A stretch of 64,000 nucleotides of DNA from Caproiciproducens sp. NJN-50 (GCF_004103755.1 NZ_CP035283.1:992001-1056000), one strand, 5' to 3'; shown: positions 25,562-35,043, numbered from the stretch's first letter. The notes: generated by a model not told the origin, from the sequence alone. Translations and numbers: made by a program.

Positions 25562-26083
25562 TCAAGTGCTTTTTTGATTCAGCATATCCAAAAACAATTT
25601 TTCCTCGGCCGATGCTGCGCTTCCAACCGATACTAGCACGTAACGGCCTTTATGAGAAATCAAAACATTTTTTAAAGCATTGTATTGGGTCGGATTCAGG
25701 TTTCTGAACCCAGTAGCCTTTGCGTTGATGTGAGCGTTAATGGACTGCTCCAGCTGATCGTATTTTGAAGCGTCGGTTAGCAGGAAACAGGCGAGCTCAG
25801 ATGCGCTTTCAGTGGATTTGCTCATATAAAGGGAGCTTGCTTCCACAATTCCCTCCGGAATATCATAGTGCTTTGAAACCTGCCCTGCTTCCACTTTAAC
25901 AAGATCCTTCGGTTCCAGGTTTTCCATGATATGCTGGGTAATCTCATCCGGCGAGTAACGCGCATAATTTTCTCGGATATGATGAATCACCAGAAAGGCG
26001 CCGATCAGTACGGCGATGGTGCAGATCAAGGTTATAATGGTAAATATCACCCATTTCTTTCCGATCTGCTCCGTCTGGTTCAT
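25562..26083 (-). CDS. DUF4358-type membrane-anchored protein (173 aa)
   Basis: Starts at ATG 26083 after an AGGAGA site. One N-terminal membrane anchor (residues 10-34, WVIFTIITLICTIAVLIGAF), then a DUF4358-like domain: YDIPEGIVEASSLYMSKSTE, SELACFLLTDASKYDQLEQ, and VSVGSAASAEEKLFLDML near the end. Proteins of this family are exported, often lipoproteins, with unknown function in Clostridia; this one lacks a lipobox Cys. It stands alone directly behind tRNA-Gly. Confidence 0.7.
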   Translation of the reverse strand: MNQTEQIGKKWVIFTIITLICTIAVLIGAFLVIHHIRENYARYSPDEITQHIMENLEPKDLVKVEAGQVSKHYDIPEGIVEASSLYMSKSTESASELACFLLTDASKYDQLEQSINAHINAKATGFRNLNPTQYNALKNVLISHKGRYVLVSVGSAASAEEKLFLDMLNQKST

Positions 26084-26673
26084 TCAAGATATCTCCTTCC
26101 TTGTATTGTAATAAATACCACTGTATTTTACATTATTTTCTGAATCAAATAATTGCAATTAGGAAATTATGGGGCCGGATGAGACACATGTGGAAAGAAT
26201 TTCAGAAACAAGTGCCAGTTGGTTACTTATGATTTACATAAACCCTGCCTGCGTTTTCAATAGAGGATTCGACCGGAGGCGATTCAACACTTTCCACACG
26301 GTTTTCAACCAAAACAGGTCTGTGCGGATGCCGAAACCGGCGCTTTTCAACAGAGGACGAAAATGTGTTGAAATGACCCGGTTGAAATTCAAAGCGGAGA
26401 GCTTGTTGACATAATCTGAAATTATGCGCTTTTCCCCATATTCGGACTGCTGAAAGGAATGTGCCGATCTCAAAACGATTGTCGCGGTCTGCCGCTTTCC
26501 GCCATGGGCTGCCGCCTGTGGCCCAACAGCTTTGAGGAAAATTTACAGTATAAATCAAAAACTCCCTGCGGCGGAATCGATGGACTTCCGGCATGGAGTT
26601 TTGAAATACATAATGATTCAGGGTGCACCGACGGGAAAGCATTGAAGAAAACAACGGCAAAACGCCCGCGCCC
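26084..26673. other. Non-coding gap of about 590 bases
   Basis: Frames are short and unlike proteins on both strands. Two copies of TTTTCAAYAGAGGA (near 26255 and 26347) were noticed but no larger structure. Downstream end of the RsiV-like gene; no clear T-run terminator identified. Confidence 0.4.
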
Positions 26674-27819
26674 TTATGCGGCCCGGTTCAGCTTTTCATA
26701 AAGGAAATGATAGGACGGATTCAGCATGGAAGAGATGGAGCCATAGGGGATCGTGAATTCCTGGATTCCGGCGGCGTAAGGGAAATATTGATATTGCTGA
26801 AAATAGAATGCGATTCCCGCGTCGGAAAGGTAAAAATCGGGATTGCTTCCCAGTGTCTTAAACGGACTGTTTGCTATTTCGACAAGAGCCCCGGATTTTT
26901 CTCTTTCGTCGATCCCCGATCGGATTTTGGCATCAAACTCCTGTTGGTAGCCGCTCCCGTTTTTCATCAGGCTTCCCAGCGAAAGCTGTTTTCCCGTATT
27001 TAGGTCGAATGTATACGCGGTCTGAATGGTTCCGCCGTGCGCTCCGCCCTCGTATTGGTAATTGCTCAGGACGATGCTGAACAGGCCGTTCTGATTGTAT
27101 TTTACCTCGTAATCGAAATAAGCGGCGCACTGCAGCGACCCGTCGTCTTCCAGACCGGAAGCCTTGCGGAGGCTGGCCGTCTGCTGCATTTCCTGCGCGT
27201 TCTGACGGCCTTGGGAAAGCGCGGCGTCGGCCGCCTGTTTCAGGGCGGTGTTGATGGCGTTCAGGCTCTGCCCGCTCCACGGGCCGGACAGGACCGGGTA
27301 TTGGATCGTCGCGCTCAGCAGGCCATCGGACAGGTCGCTCCGTCTGGTCTGAACCGAAAGAATGTTTTGAATGATCCGCAGGACCGTCACGGTCTTGGCG
27401 GTTTCGTCGGTCTGCACATCCAGCCCAAGCAATTGGGACAGCAGGTCCGCGCGCATATAAAGCGTGCCGCTTAGGCGGAGACAGCCACCGCCCAACAGAT
27501 CCTCCTGCGAGAGGCCTGCAACGCCGATGGTGTGTCCGTTCTGAACGACCTGATTGTCGGCCGGGTCGATTTGGATCACGTCAGATGGTCCCGTCAGACG
27601 AATGTCGCTGTCGCTGCCCGCGTTGGAAACCTGATAGCTCAGCGCCCGGCAGACCGGTTCCAGCTCCAGATAGAGAACTCCGTCGTTGACATAGGCGCCG
27701 GACGATACCGTGGACTGGCCTATTTTCAGATTCATTGTTCCGTTTGCTGCGGCGAAGCAGTTTGCCGGCGGCAAGACAAGCATTACGGCGGTCAAGGCCG
27801 CAAGCAATTTTCGCATCAT
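26674..27819 (-). CDS. Secreted protein with copper-amine-oxidase-N-like and DUF3298/RsiV-like domains (381 aa)
   Basis: ATG 27819 follows AGGAGG at 7 bases (ATG 27816 also possible). Residues 1-25 are a signal peptide. Residues 28-145 resemble the stalk domain common in Clostridial exported proteins (VNDGVLYLELEPVCRALSYQ, RLSGTLYMRADLLSQLLGL). Residues 160-381 match the DUF4163/DUF3298 pair known from RsiV and PdaC: YEGGAHGGTIQTAYTFDLNTG, LSLGSLMKNG, YLSDAGIAFYFQQYQYFPYA. RsiV uses this fold to bind lysozyme, but here there is no anti-sigma segment, so the ligand is unknown. Monocistronic. Confidence 0.75.
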   Translation of the reverse strand: MMRKLLAALTAVMLVLPPANCFAAANGTMNLKIGQSTVSSGAYVNDGVLYLELEPVCRALSYQVSNAGSDSDIRLTGPSDVIQIDPADNQVVQNGHTIGVAGLSQEDLLGGGCLRLSGTLYMRADLLSQLLGLDVQTDETAKTVTVLRIIQNILSVQTRRSDLSDGLLSATIQYPVLSGPWSGQSLNAINTALKQAADAALSQGRQNAQEMQQTASLRKASGLEDDGSLQCAAYFDYEVKYNQNGLFSIVLSNYQYEGGAHGGTIQTAYTFDLNTGKQLSLGSLMKNGSGYQQEFDAKIRSGIDEREKSGALVEIANSPFKTLGSNPDFYLSDAGIAFYFQQYQYFPYAAGIQEFTIPYGSISSMLNPSYHFLYEKLNRAA

Positions 27820-27911
27820 ATCCTGTCCTCCTAACATTTTGTAGCACATAACCTTATTCTATCAGCGGAACAAAGGCTGCGCAAGGGGAAGAGGGAAAAA
27901 GATCCATTCTG

Positions 27912-29315
27912 TTACCTTTTTGCGCGGGGCACCGCATGGATCGCGCCGCCAAGCGCGTCCTCGGCCGCTTCGGTTACGGCTTCCGAGAAGGTGGGGTGGG
28001 GGCGGATGACGGAAACAAGCTCCCGCGCCGTCAGGCGCTGATCGATCGCCTGCGTGAGTCCGGCGATCAAATCCGTTGCACGCCCGCACATCAGCTGCGC
28101 GCCGAGCAGCATGCCGGACTGCTTTTCAAACACCAGCTTGACGAAGCCGCGCTCCTCCCGCTCGATCAGAGATTTTCCAAGCGCGGCGGTCAGCGCCTTG
28201 CCGACGGTCACTTCCAGCCCCTGCTGCTTCGCCTCGTCCGCCGTCAGTCCGGCGCAGGCGATTTCCGGGCTGGTGTAGACGCAGGCGGGAACCGCGCGCG
28301 AACGGACTGGCTCCTCGCCCTGCGCCATGAATTCCACCGCCTCGATCCCCTGGGCGGAGGCCGCGTGAGCCAGCTGGATTCCCCCGGCGACGTCCCCGAC
28401 GGCGAAGACGCCGGGCAGGCTGGTCTCATGGTGCCCGTTGGTCGCAAGGAATCCTTTTTCCATTTTGATATCGAGACCTTCGGCAAACAGTCCCGTAATG
28501 TTTGGCTTTCGTCCGACTGAAATCAGGATACAGTCGGCTTCCACGGAACGCTCCGTCCCTTTTTCCGTAAAAGTGCAGGAAAGCGGCGCTCCTTCCGTGA
28601 TTTTTTCCACGAGGGAAGAAGTATGAATTTGAACCCCGCGCTTTTTCAGAATCATGGAAAGGCTTTGCGAGATTTCGCGGTCCATGGTCGGCAGGATTCG
28701 CTGCATGGCCTCGATGACCGTCACTTCGCAGCCGAGATCGGAAAAAGCGGTGGCGAATTCGGCGCCGATGACCCCGCCCCCGACGATGACGAGACGGCGG
28801 GGGAAGGCATTCAGTTCGAGCAGCCCGTCGCTGGTCACGACGCCGGGCAGGTCCGCGCCGGGGATCGGGGGAACGGCTGGGACGCAGCCGACTGCCAGCA
28901 AAATCCGTGCGGTGTGAATTTCCTGCGATCCGGATTCATCTGTCACGGCGATGACGCCGGCTTTTTGCAGCGTCCCTTTGCCTCGGTAAAGGTCGACGGC
29001 GTTTGCGTGCAGAAGCTGTTCGATTCCGCCGCGCAATTCGGCGACCACCGCGTTTTTTCGCTGCATGACGGCGCTGAAATCGAAGGAGAGACCGTCTGCG
29101 GAAAGGCCGATTTCCCCAAACCGTTTCGCTTCGCGGTACAGACCGGAAGAGTGAAGGATGCTTTTGGTTGGAATACAGCCCCGGTTCAGACAGGTTCCGC
29201 CCACTTCCCTGTTTTCGATCAGTGCGGTCGAAAGCCCGAGCTGCGAGGCGCGGATTGCGGCTTCATAACCGGCGGGACCGCCGCCGATGACCGCCAGGTC
29301 ATATGCTTTCTCCAT
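27912..29315 (-). CDS. lpdA: Dihydrolipoyl dehydrogenase
   Basis: 467 aa, the family length. FAD-binding GGGPAGYEAAIRASQLG at the N-terminus, redox disulfide GGTCLNRGCIPTK near 40-52, NAD-binding VIVGGGVIGAEFATAFSDLG near 175, second FAD motif VFAVGDVAGG near 310, and the C-terminal HPTFSEAVTEAAED carrying the catalytic His-Glu dyad. It reoxidises the dihydrolipoyl arm of the glycine-cleavage H protein (L protein). It is separated from the gcv operon by a terminator and has its own GAGGAGA ribosome site, so it may also serve another 2-oxoacid complex. Confidence 0.93.
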   Translation of the reverse strand: MEKAYDLAVIGGGPAGYEAAIRASQLGLSTALIENREVGGTCLNRGCIPTKSILHSSGLYREAKRFGEIGLSADGLSFDFSAVMQRKNAVVAELRGGIEQLLHANAVDLYRGKGTLQKAGVIAVTDESGSQEIHTARILLAVGCVPAVPPIPGADLPGVVTSDGLLELNAFPRRLVIVGGGVIGAEFATAFSDLGCEVTVIEAMQRILPTMDREISQSLSMILKKRGVQIHTSSLVEKITEGAPLSCTFTEKGTERSVEADCILISVGRKPNITGLFAEGLDIKMEKGFLATNGHHETSLPGVFAVGDVAGGIQLAHAASAQGIEAVEFMAQGEEPVRSRAVPACVYTSPEIACAGLTADEAKQQGLEVTVGKALTAALGKSLIEREERGFVKLVFEKQSGMLLGAQLMCGRATDLIAGLTQAIDQRLTARELVSVIRPHPTFSEAVTEAAEDALGGAIHAVPRAKR

Positions 29316-29340
29316 GTCTTTCTCCTCTTTCAGGATAAAA

Positions 29341-29366
29341 CCCGCAGGTTTTTACGTGCCTGCGGG
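29341..29366 (-). terminator. Terminator of the gcv operon
   Basis: CCCGCAGG/CCTGCGGG 8-bp stem with a T-run on the minus strand, directly behind lplA. Confidence 0.8.
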
Positions 29367-29371
29367 CCGTT

Positions 29372-30373
29372 TTAAAATTGTTGTTCATAAAGCAGCCGCT
29401 CAATATCTTGCGCATATTGCTGCCGTTCTTCGCTGTCTGCGGCAAATTCCGCCTGAAGACGTTTTGCCGCTACTTCAGAGGAAAACGGGCATCCGGTCAG
29501 GCAGGGGGCGACTCGGCGGATGAATTCCTCGTCCATCGCGTCGGAATCGACCTGTGAGGCGGCGATTAAGCCGCCGCGGACCTGAAGCCCGATCTCAACA
29601 CCGCCCCAATCGAAGCGGCTGGAAAATTCGCAGTTGAACGGGATATTTTGCCCGTAGATCCAGGCCGGATCGGCAAATTTCCGGCGAAGCTCTTCCACTC
29701 GGCTTGCGTCAACCGACTCCGCTGGAAGCAGCTCCGGCTTTATCCCGTACACCCTCCCAAACGCTTCGCACAGTTCCCGCTCCATGCGATCCACCGTCAG
29801 GCCGGGGCTGAATTCGTTCAGATTCGCAATGCGCGACCGGACGGAATCGACTCCCTTTGAGCGGATTTTTTCGGCGGAGACGCTCAGGTATTTCCCCGCC
29901 TTTTCCTTATCCACGTCAATCAGGATGGTGCCGTGATGGTAAGCGCTTTGCCCGCTGAAATAGAACGCATTCCCGGAAAATTTGCGTCCGTCGACCGTGA
30001 CGTCGTTGCGTCCCGATTTTTCGGCGTGAATTCCGCAGGCGGAGACGGCGTGCAGAATAACATCCAACTGGCGGGATACGTCGTAATCCGATTTGCGGAC
30101 CAGAAATGTGAAATTCAGGTTGCCCAGATCGTGGAAGACCGCGCCCCCGCCGGAGAGGCGGCGGACCAGATGCCCGCCGTCGGCTTCCAGCTCTTTGACC
30201 CGGCATTCCTTCCAGCAGTTCTGGTTCCGCCCGATCACCACGGTGTTCTGATTTCGCCAAAGGTACAGGATGCAGGTCTTCTCCGGAACGGTGTCCATCA
30301 GGTATTCTTCCAAAGCGAGGTTCCGGTAGGGAATCAGATTTTCGGTCGTGCAGATCAGCGCTTTCTCAATCAT
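29372..30373 (-). CDS. lplA: Lipoate-protein ligase A family
   Basis: 333 aa. Landmarks: NLALEEYL near 20, RNQNTVVIGRNQN, the lipoyl-AMP-binding RRLSGGGAVFHDLGN near 72-86, and GRNDVTVDGRKFSGNA with the catalytic Lys near 132; the C-terminal accessory domain is present (residues 250-333). It activates free lipoate and attaches it to the H protein. It overlaps gcvPB by 8 bases and ends the operon, which ties lipoylation to glycine-cleavage expression. Confidence 0.9.
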   Translation of the reverse strand: MIEKALICTTENLIPYRNLALEEYLMDTVPEKTCILYLWRNQNTVVIGRNQNCWKECRVKELEADGGHLVRRLSGGGAVFHDLGNLNFTFLVRKSDYDVSRQLDVILHAVSACGIHAEKSGRNDVTVDGRKFSGNAFYFSGQSAYHHGTILIDVDKEKAGKYLSVSAEKIRSKGVDSVRSRIANLNEFSPGLTVDRMERELCEAFGRVYGIKPELLPAESVDASRVEELRRKFADPAWIYGQNIPFNCEFSSRFDWGGVEIGLQVRGGLIAASQVDSDAMDEEFIRRVAPCLTGCPFSSEVAAKRLQAEFAADSEERQQYAQDIERLLYEQQF

Positions 30374-31802
30374 ATTCGTATTTCACCACGGGGTGCCTTG
30401 CGGCCTCCACCTCGTCCGGGCGGCCGATCACACGGGTCTCCGGCGCGCGGCGCATGGCTTCCGGGTCGGCGAGCGCTTTCTCGTACAGGGCCAGCAGAAC
30501 TTCCGCGGCCTGGTCCAGCGTCTCTTTCGACTCCGTTTCAGTCGGCTCGATCATCAGCGCCTCATGGACGATGAGCGGGAAATACATGGTCGGCGGATGC
30601 ATCTCAAGGTCCTGCATCGACTTTGCGACATCCATCGCGGTGACGCCGCAGGAATTCTTGAGGTCTTCCAGGGAAAGAACGAATTCGTGCATGCAGGGGA
30701 CGTCGTAAGCCACGTGATAGCGTTTTTTCAGCAGCGCCATCAGGTAGTTGGCGTTCAGCACGGCGTTTTGAGCCACCTGCGGAAGCCCCTCTTTCCCGAG
30801 CGTCAGAAGATAGGTCAGAGCCCGGACGATAACGAGGAAGTTGCCGTAGAACGACTTTACGCTTCCGATGCTCTGCGGGCGGTCGTAGTCGAGGGCGAAG
30901 GCGCCGTCCCGCTTCACGGCGCGGGGGACGGGCAGGAACGGGACGAGCGGAGCTTTGCATCCGACCGCCGCGCCGCCGGGCCCTCCGCCGCCGTGCGGGG
31001 TGGAAAAGGTTTTGTGCAGGTTCAGATGGATGACGTCGAAACCCATGTCCCCGGGCCTTGCGATGCCGACGACCGCGTTGAGGTTCGCGCCGTCGTAGAA
31101 GCACAGACCCCCGGCCTCGTGGACGATCTTCGTAATTTCCAGGATGTTTTTATCGAACAGGCCGAGCGTGTTCGGATTCGTCAGCATCAGACCGGCCGTA
31201 TCATCCCCGACGGCGCTTTTCAGCGCTTCCAGATCGACGCAGCCGTCCGGGCCGGACGGGATATTTACAATCGTGTAGCCCGCCATGGCGGCGCTGGCCG
31301 GATTCGTGCCGTGCGCGGAGTCCGGAACGATGATTTTGGTGCGTTTCCGGTCGCCGCGGGAATGATGGTATGCCTTAATCAGGAGCAGTCCGGTGTATTC
31401 GCCGTGGGCGCCCGCCGCGGGCTGGAAGACCATGCCGTCCATCCCGGTGATTTCCGTCAGCATTTGTTCGGCAAGATACAGGACCTTCAGGCACCCCTGC
31501 GCCGTATGGGCGGGCTGCAGCGGATGGATTTCCGTAAAGCCCGGCAGGGAAGCGATTTCCTCATTGATTTTCGGGTTGTATTTCATCGTGCAGGAACCGA
31601 GCGGATAGAATCCGTCGTTCACCCCAAATGAGCGCTTTGCCAGCGCGCTGTAATGCCGGCTCAGATCGTTTTCCGAGAGCTGGGGCAGGCGCGGCGGCGT
31701 TTTGCGGGCAAATTGTTCCGGCAGGGAGGCTTCGGGCACGTCGCACGCCGGGAGGATGGAACAGCCGTGTCCCGCGCGGCTTTGTTCAAAAATCAATTTC
31801 AT
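30366..31802 (-). CDS. gcvPB: Glycine dehydrogenase (decarboxylating) subunit 2
   Basis: 478 aa, usual for the C-terminal half of split P protein. PLP Lys in NLHKTFSTPHGGGGPG near residue 260; LGSCTMKYNPKINE near 70; GMVFQPAAGAHGEYTG; DSAHGTNPASAAMAGY. Together with GcvPA it decarboxylates glycine and passes the aminomethyl group to the lipoyl H protein. Overlaps gcvPA by 17 bases and lplA by 8, so the operon is tightly coupled. Confidence 0.95.
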   Translation of the reverse strand: MKLIFEQSRAGHGCSILPACDVPEASLPEQFARKTPPRLPQLSENDLSRHYSALAKRSFGVNDGFYPLGSCTMKYNPKINEEIASLPGFTEIHPLQPAHTAQGCLKVLYLAEQMLTEITGMDGMVFQPAAGAHGEYTGLLLIKAYHHSRGDRKRTKIIVPDSAHGTNPASAAMAGYTIVNIPSGPDGCVDLEALKSAVGDDTAGLMLTNPNTLGLFDKNILEITKIVHEAGGLCFYDGANLNAVVGIARPGDMGFDVIHLNLHKTFSTPHGGGGPGGAAVGCKAPLVPFLPVPRAVKRDGAFALDYDRPQSIGSVKSFYGNFLVIVRALTYLLTLGKEGLPQVAQNAVLNANYLMALLKKRYHVAYDVPCMHEFVLSLEDLKNSCGVTAMDVAKSMQDLEMHPPTMYFPLIVHEALMIEPTETESKETLDQAAEVLLALYEKALADPEAMRRAPETRVIGRPDEVEAARHPVVKYEYD

Positions 31803-33120
31803 TTGAATCCTCCTCCAGCAGACCGGCCAGCCGGTCGATCTCTTCTTTTGTGTTCAGCTCCGTCACGCACCAGAGCAGTCCGCCGTCCGGCAGCGGCAGA
31901 CCGCCGAGAATGCCCTGCTGTTCCAGCATTTTAAGCGTTTTTTCCGGATTCGGGCAGCCGGTGACGAATTCGTGGAAGAATTCGGATTTGTTTTTCAACT
32001 CGAAGCCCTTGACCGCGCTGATCTTTTCGGCGGCGTAATGCGCTTTGGAATAGCACTGCCGCGCCGCGGACTGGAACCCGTCCGGGCCCATCACGCTCAG
32101 ATAGACGGAGGCGGTGAGCGCGCAAAGCGCCTCGTTGGAGCAGATATTGCTCAGCGCCTTTTCGCGGCGGATGTGCTGTTCACGCGCCTGAAGCGTCAGG
32201 ACGAACGCACGGTTTCCGGCGGCGTCGGAGGTCTGGCCGACGATCCGGCCGGGCAGGCGGCGCATCATCGCTTTTTTGCAGGCCATAAAGCCGAGGTACG
32301 GTCCGCCGAAGCCGAGCGGCATGCCGAGCGGCTGCCCTTCGCCGACCGCGATGTCGGCGCCGCACTCCGCCGGGGTTTTCAAAACGGCAAGGGAGACGGG
32401 ATTGCAGCCCATCACGAATTTCGCGCCCGACGCGTGGGCGATTTCCCCCAGAGCCTGCGCGTCCTCGATGGTTCCGAAGTAATTCGGCTGCTGTAAAAAG
32501 AAGCAGGCAGCGGTTTTGTCCTCCGACAACAGAGTTTTCAAGGCGTCGGCATCGGTCGCGCCGTCTTTTATGGGAACAAGGCGGACTTCCGCGTTTGCGC
32601 CGAATGCGTAGGTCCGAACGGTCCGGATGGTGTCTGGATGCGTTGCGGCGGAAAGGTAGACCGTCGTTCTTCCGCGGTCGCGGCACATTGCGGCGGCTTC
32701 CGCCGCGGCGTTTGCGCCGTCATAAACCGAGGCGTTGGAAACGTCCATTCCGGTCAGTTCGCAGATCATGGTCTGGTATTCAAAGATCGACTGCAGAATT
32801 CCCTGACTGATTTCCGCTTGATAGGGGGTGTAGGCGGTCAGAAAATTTTCTTTTGCCGTAATGCGGGTGACGGCGGCGGGGATGTAATGGCGATACGCGC
32901 CCGCGCCCCGGAAGACGGTGGGGAACACCTTGTTTTCCGCAGCGATCCCGCCCATTTTGCGGCGGACCTCCAGTTCGGAAAGGCCCTGGGGCAGATCGAG
33001 CAGACGGTTCAGACGGACCGATTCTGGAATTTGGGAGAAAAGACCGTCAAACGAGTCAAACCCTGCGGAGGAAAGCATTTGGTTCTGTTCTTCCTCGGTG
33101 GATGGAATATAAGACCCCAT
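31786..33120 (-). CDS. gcvPA: Glycine dehydrogenase (decarboxylating) subunit 1
   Basis: 444 aa, usual for the N-terminal half of split P protein. MGSYIPSTEEEQNQML start, FRGAGAYRHYIPAAV, YTPYQAEISQGILQSIFEYQ, GFGGPYLGFMACKKAMMRRLPGRIVG, and QAREQHIRREKALSNICSN are all family signatures. This subunit completes the dimer with GcvPB but carries no PLP Lys. Only 3 bases separate it from gcvH. Confidence 0.95.
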   Translation of the reverse strand: MGSYIPSTEEEQNQMLSSAGFDSFDGLFSQIPESVRLNRLLDLPQGLSELEVRRKMGGIAAENKVFPTVFRGAGAYRHYIPAAVTRITAKENFLTAYTPYQAEISQGILQSIFEYQTMICELTGMDVSNASVYDGANAAAEAAAMCRDRGRTTVYLSAATHPDTIRTVRTYAFGANAEVRLVPIKDGATDADALKTLLSEDKTAACFFLQQPNYFGTIEDAQALGEIAHASGAKFVMGCNPVSLAVLKTPAECGADIAVGEGQPLGMPLGFGGPYLGFMACKKAMMRRLPGRIVGQTSDAAGNRAFVLTLQAREQHIRREKALSNICSNEALCALTASVYLSVMGPDGFQSAARQCYSKAHYAAEKISAVKGFELKNKSEFFHEFVTGCPNPEKTLKMLEQQGILGGLPLPDGGLLWCVTELNTKEEIDRLAGLLEEDSNEIDF

Positions 33121-33123
33121 GAC

Positions 33124-33510
33124 TCAGTCTCCTTCTTTTCCGGACAGGAAGGTAAGATATTCGGAGGCGGATAGCAATTCTTCCGTGGCGGAGATTTCGC
33201 CGACCTGCACCATCCAGGAATCGTAGGGAGCTTTGTTCAGCTGCTCGGGTGCGTCGAGAAGTTCCTCGTTGACCGCCTGAACGGTTCCGGTCACGGGGCT
33301 GTAAACGTCGGAAACGGCTTTGACGGATTCCACGTCCGCAAACGCCGCTCCGGAATCCACAGAGTCACCCTCCTGCGGAAGGTTGATAAAAACGATATCG
33401 CCGAGTTCCTTTTGAGCGAAGTCGGTCAGGCCGATCCTGGCGCTGCCGTCCGGCTGGTGGGCGACCCATTCGTGGGATTTTGTGTATTTCAGTTCCTCTG
33501 GCAGATTCAT
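33124..33510 (-). CDS. gcvH: Glycine cleavage system H protein
   Basis: 128 aa. The lipoylation site is the Lys in DVESVKAVSDVYSPVTG near residue 64; KYTKSHEWV near the start and LLSASEYLTFLS near the end are typical. It shuttles the aminomethyl group between P, T and L proteins. RBS CAGGAGGAA-type site ahead of ATG 33510. Between gcvT and gcvH there is a 91-base gap without evident structure. Confidence 0.95.
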   Translation of the reverse strand: MNLPEELKYTKSHEWVAHQPDGSARIGLTDFAQKELGDIVFINLPQEGDSVDSGAAFADVESVKAVSDVYSPVTGTVQAVNEELLDAPEQLNKAPYDSWMVQVGEISATEELLSASEYLTFLSGKEGD

Positions 33511-33601
33511 GACTGTTCCTCCTTAAATTCAACCGTTAAAGTCTCTGGGCTTTAGAAACATAATGTAAGAAAGCTCAATGGATCATTTTGCAAACTGCTT
33601 T

Positions 33602-34687
33602 TCAGGATCTTTTATAAAATGGAAGAGCCGTGATCTTTGCGGCGACACAGCGGCCGCGGATTTCCAGTTCCACTTCGGCTCCAACCTTCGTTTGGGAACT
33701 GTCGACCAGGGCCATGGCGACCGCCTCTTTCAGATAAGGGCAGAAGGTGCCGGAGGTGGTTTTTCCGATTTCAGATCCATTGGTCAGCACGGGTTCGCCG
33801 CCGCGCGCGATGCCGCGCCCGGTCACCGTCAGGCCGATCCGCACACGGGAAGGGTTCATCTTTTTGGAAAGGACTTCTTTTCCGATAAAATCATGGGAGT
33901 CCATTTTGACGCCGAAGGAAAGGCCCGCCTCAAACGGATTGACGGTTTCATCCATTTCATGGCCGTAGAGAGGCATGGCCGCCTCCAGCCGGAGCGTGTC
34001 GCGCGCGCCGAGCCCGCAGGGAATCAGGCCATACTCCTTTCCGGCTTCCAGAAGAAGGTCCCAAAGCCGTTCCGCATCCTGCGGCGCGCAGTAAAATTCA
34101 TAGCCGAGTTCGCCGGTGTAGCCGGTGCGGGAGACCAGACAGGAAACGCCGCCCACGGTCCCTTTTTCCACAAAAGTGTAGTATTTCTGCGGAATGGAGG
34201 ATTCCTCCGCGAGCTTTTTCAGGATTTCAGGTGCCTTCGGGCCTTGCAGGGCGATCTGGGCGACGCGGTCGGAGACGTCCTCAAAGCGGACTTCTCCTGT
34301 CAGGTGGGTTCTGATCCACTCCGCGTCTTTCCTGCGGTTTGCGGCGTTGACGACCAGCAGGTACTTTGTCTCGCTGATCCGGCATACGACCAGATCGTCC
34401 ACCACTCCGCCGTCCTCGTAACACATCAGGGTGTAGCGCACGCGTCCGTCGTACATGCTGGTAAAATCGTTCGTCAGCAGGTGGTGCAGGTTTGCAAGCG
34501 CATCTTTGCCCTCAAGGATGATCTCACCCATGTGGGAGATGTCGAACAGGCCGGCGGCGGTGCGGACCGCCATGTGCTCGGCGATCACGCCGGAGGGGTA
34601 CTGAACGGGAAGCAGATATCCCGCGAACGGAACGATCTTTCCGCCTGCGGAGACATGTCGGCTGTAAAGAGGGGTTTTGAGTTCCAT
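33602..34687 (-). CDS. gcvT: Glycine cleavage system T protein (aminomethyltransferase)
   Basis: 361 aa. MRTAAGLFDISHMGEI-like beginning, NDFTSMYDGRVRYTLMCYEDGGVVDD, RTGYTGELGYEFYCAP, GLGARDTLRLEAAMPLYGHEMDE and SGTFCPYLKEAVAMALVD are family motifs; the catalytic Asp lies in the NDFT region by family analogy. It transfers the methylene group to tetrahydrofolate and releases ammonia. First gene of the operon, behind the glycine riboswitch and its terminator. Confidence 0.95.
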   Translation of the reverse strand: MELKTPLYSRHVSAGGKIVPFAGYLLPVQYPSGVIAEHMAVRTAAGLFDISHMGEIILEGKDALANLHHLLTNDFTSMYDGRVRYTLMCYEDGGVVDDLVVCRISETKYLLVVNAANRRKDAEWIRTHLTGEVRFEDVSDRVAQIALQGPKAPEILKKLAEESSIPQKYYTFVEKGTVGGVSCLVSRTGYTGELGYEFYCAPQDAERLWDLLLEAGKEYGLIPCGLGARDTLRLEAAMPLYGHEMDETVNPFEAGLSFGVKMDSHDFIGKEVLSKKMNPSRVRIGLTVTGRGIARGGEPVLTNGSEIGKTTSGTFCPYLKEAVAMALVDSSQTKVGAEVELEIRGRCVAAKITALPFYKRS

Positions 34688-34718
34688 TAGTCTTCTCTTC
34701 TTTCCAAAGTGGAATCAT

Positions 34719-34765
34719 AAAAAATACGGAGGCATACGGCAGATACTTCTGCCGTATGCCTCCGT
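34719..34765 (-). terminator. Riboswitch-controlled terminator of the gcv operon
   Basis: A perfect 17-bp stem (34726-34742 with 34749-34765) followed on the minus strand by a T-run. Its first strand starts with ACGGAG and overlaps the 3' side of the second glycine aptamer P1 stem. Confidence 0.9.
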
Positions 34766-34918
34766 TTCATAACCTGAAAGATTCTTCCCCAAACAGGGAA
34801 TTGCCTCTTCGGTGCCCAAAGGGCTTTCCGGAGTTTCGTCGGATCCCGGTTTTTTTGCCTGAGAGTTTTTGCATTCCCCTTCGGCGCCGCCGCGGCGGGC
34901 GGTCTCTCCCGGAATCTT
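34760..34918 (-). promoter_or_regulatory. Tandem glycine riboswitch
   Basis: Aptamer 1 on the minus strand contains GGGAGAG, CCGAAGGGGAA and AACTCTCAGGCAAAA; aptamer 2 contains GGAAAG, CACCGAAGAGGCAA and AATCTTTCAGG with a compensating P3-type change. P1 of aptamer 2 pairs CTCCG (34833-34829) with CGGAG (34764-34760). That 3' strand is shared with the terminator, so glycine binding should open the terminator: an ON switch for gcvT and the genes behind it. Confidence 0.93.
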
Positions 34919-35014
34919 CAACCGAATATTCAGTTTCTGAGGGACCGAACATTTCCTTCCCTTTGAAAGCCGGTAAAATGCAGGAAGAAACGAACCCTGA
35001 TTCAAACATGTTCC

Positions 35015-35043
35015 ATTATAAAAGACCAGCGGAAAACAGTCAA
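35015..35043 (-). promoter_or_regulatory. Promoter of the glycine riboswitch/gcv operon
   Basis: Minus strand TTGACT (35043-35038), 17 bases, TATAAT (35020-35015), about 95 bases upstream of aptamer 1. Confidence 0.85.

Noticed and set aside
30348..31631. Long plus-strand frames opposite the gcv and pxp genes
   Set aside because: Antisense shadows of GC-rich coding sequence; the minus-strand proteins are certain.
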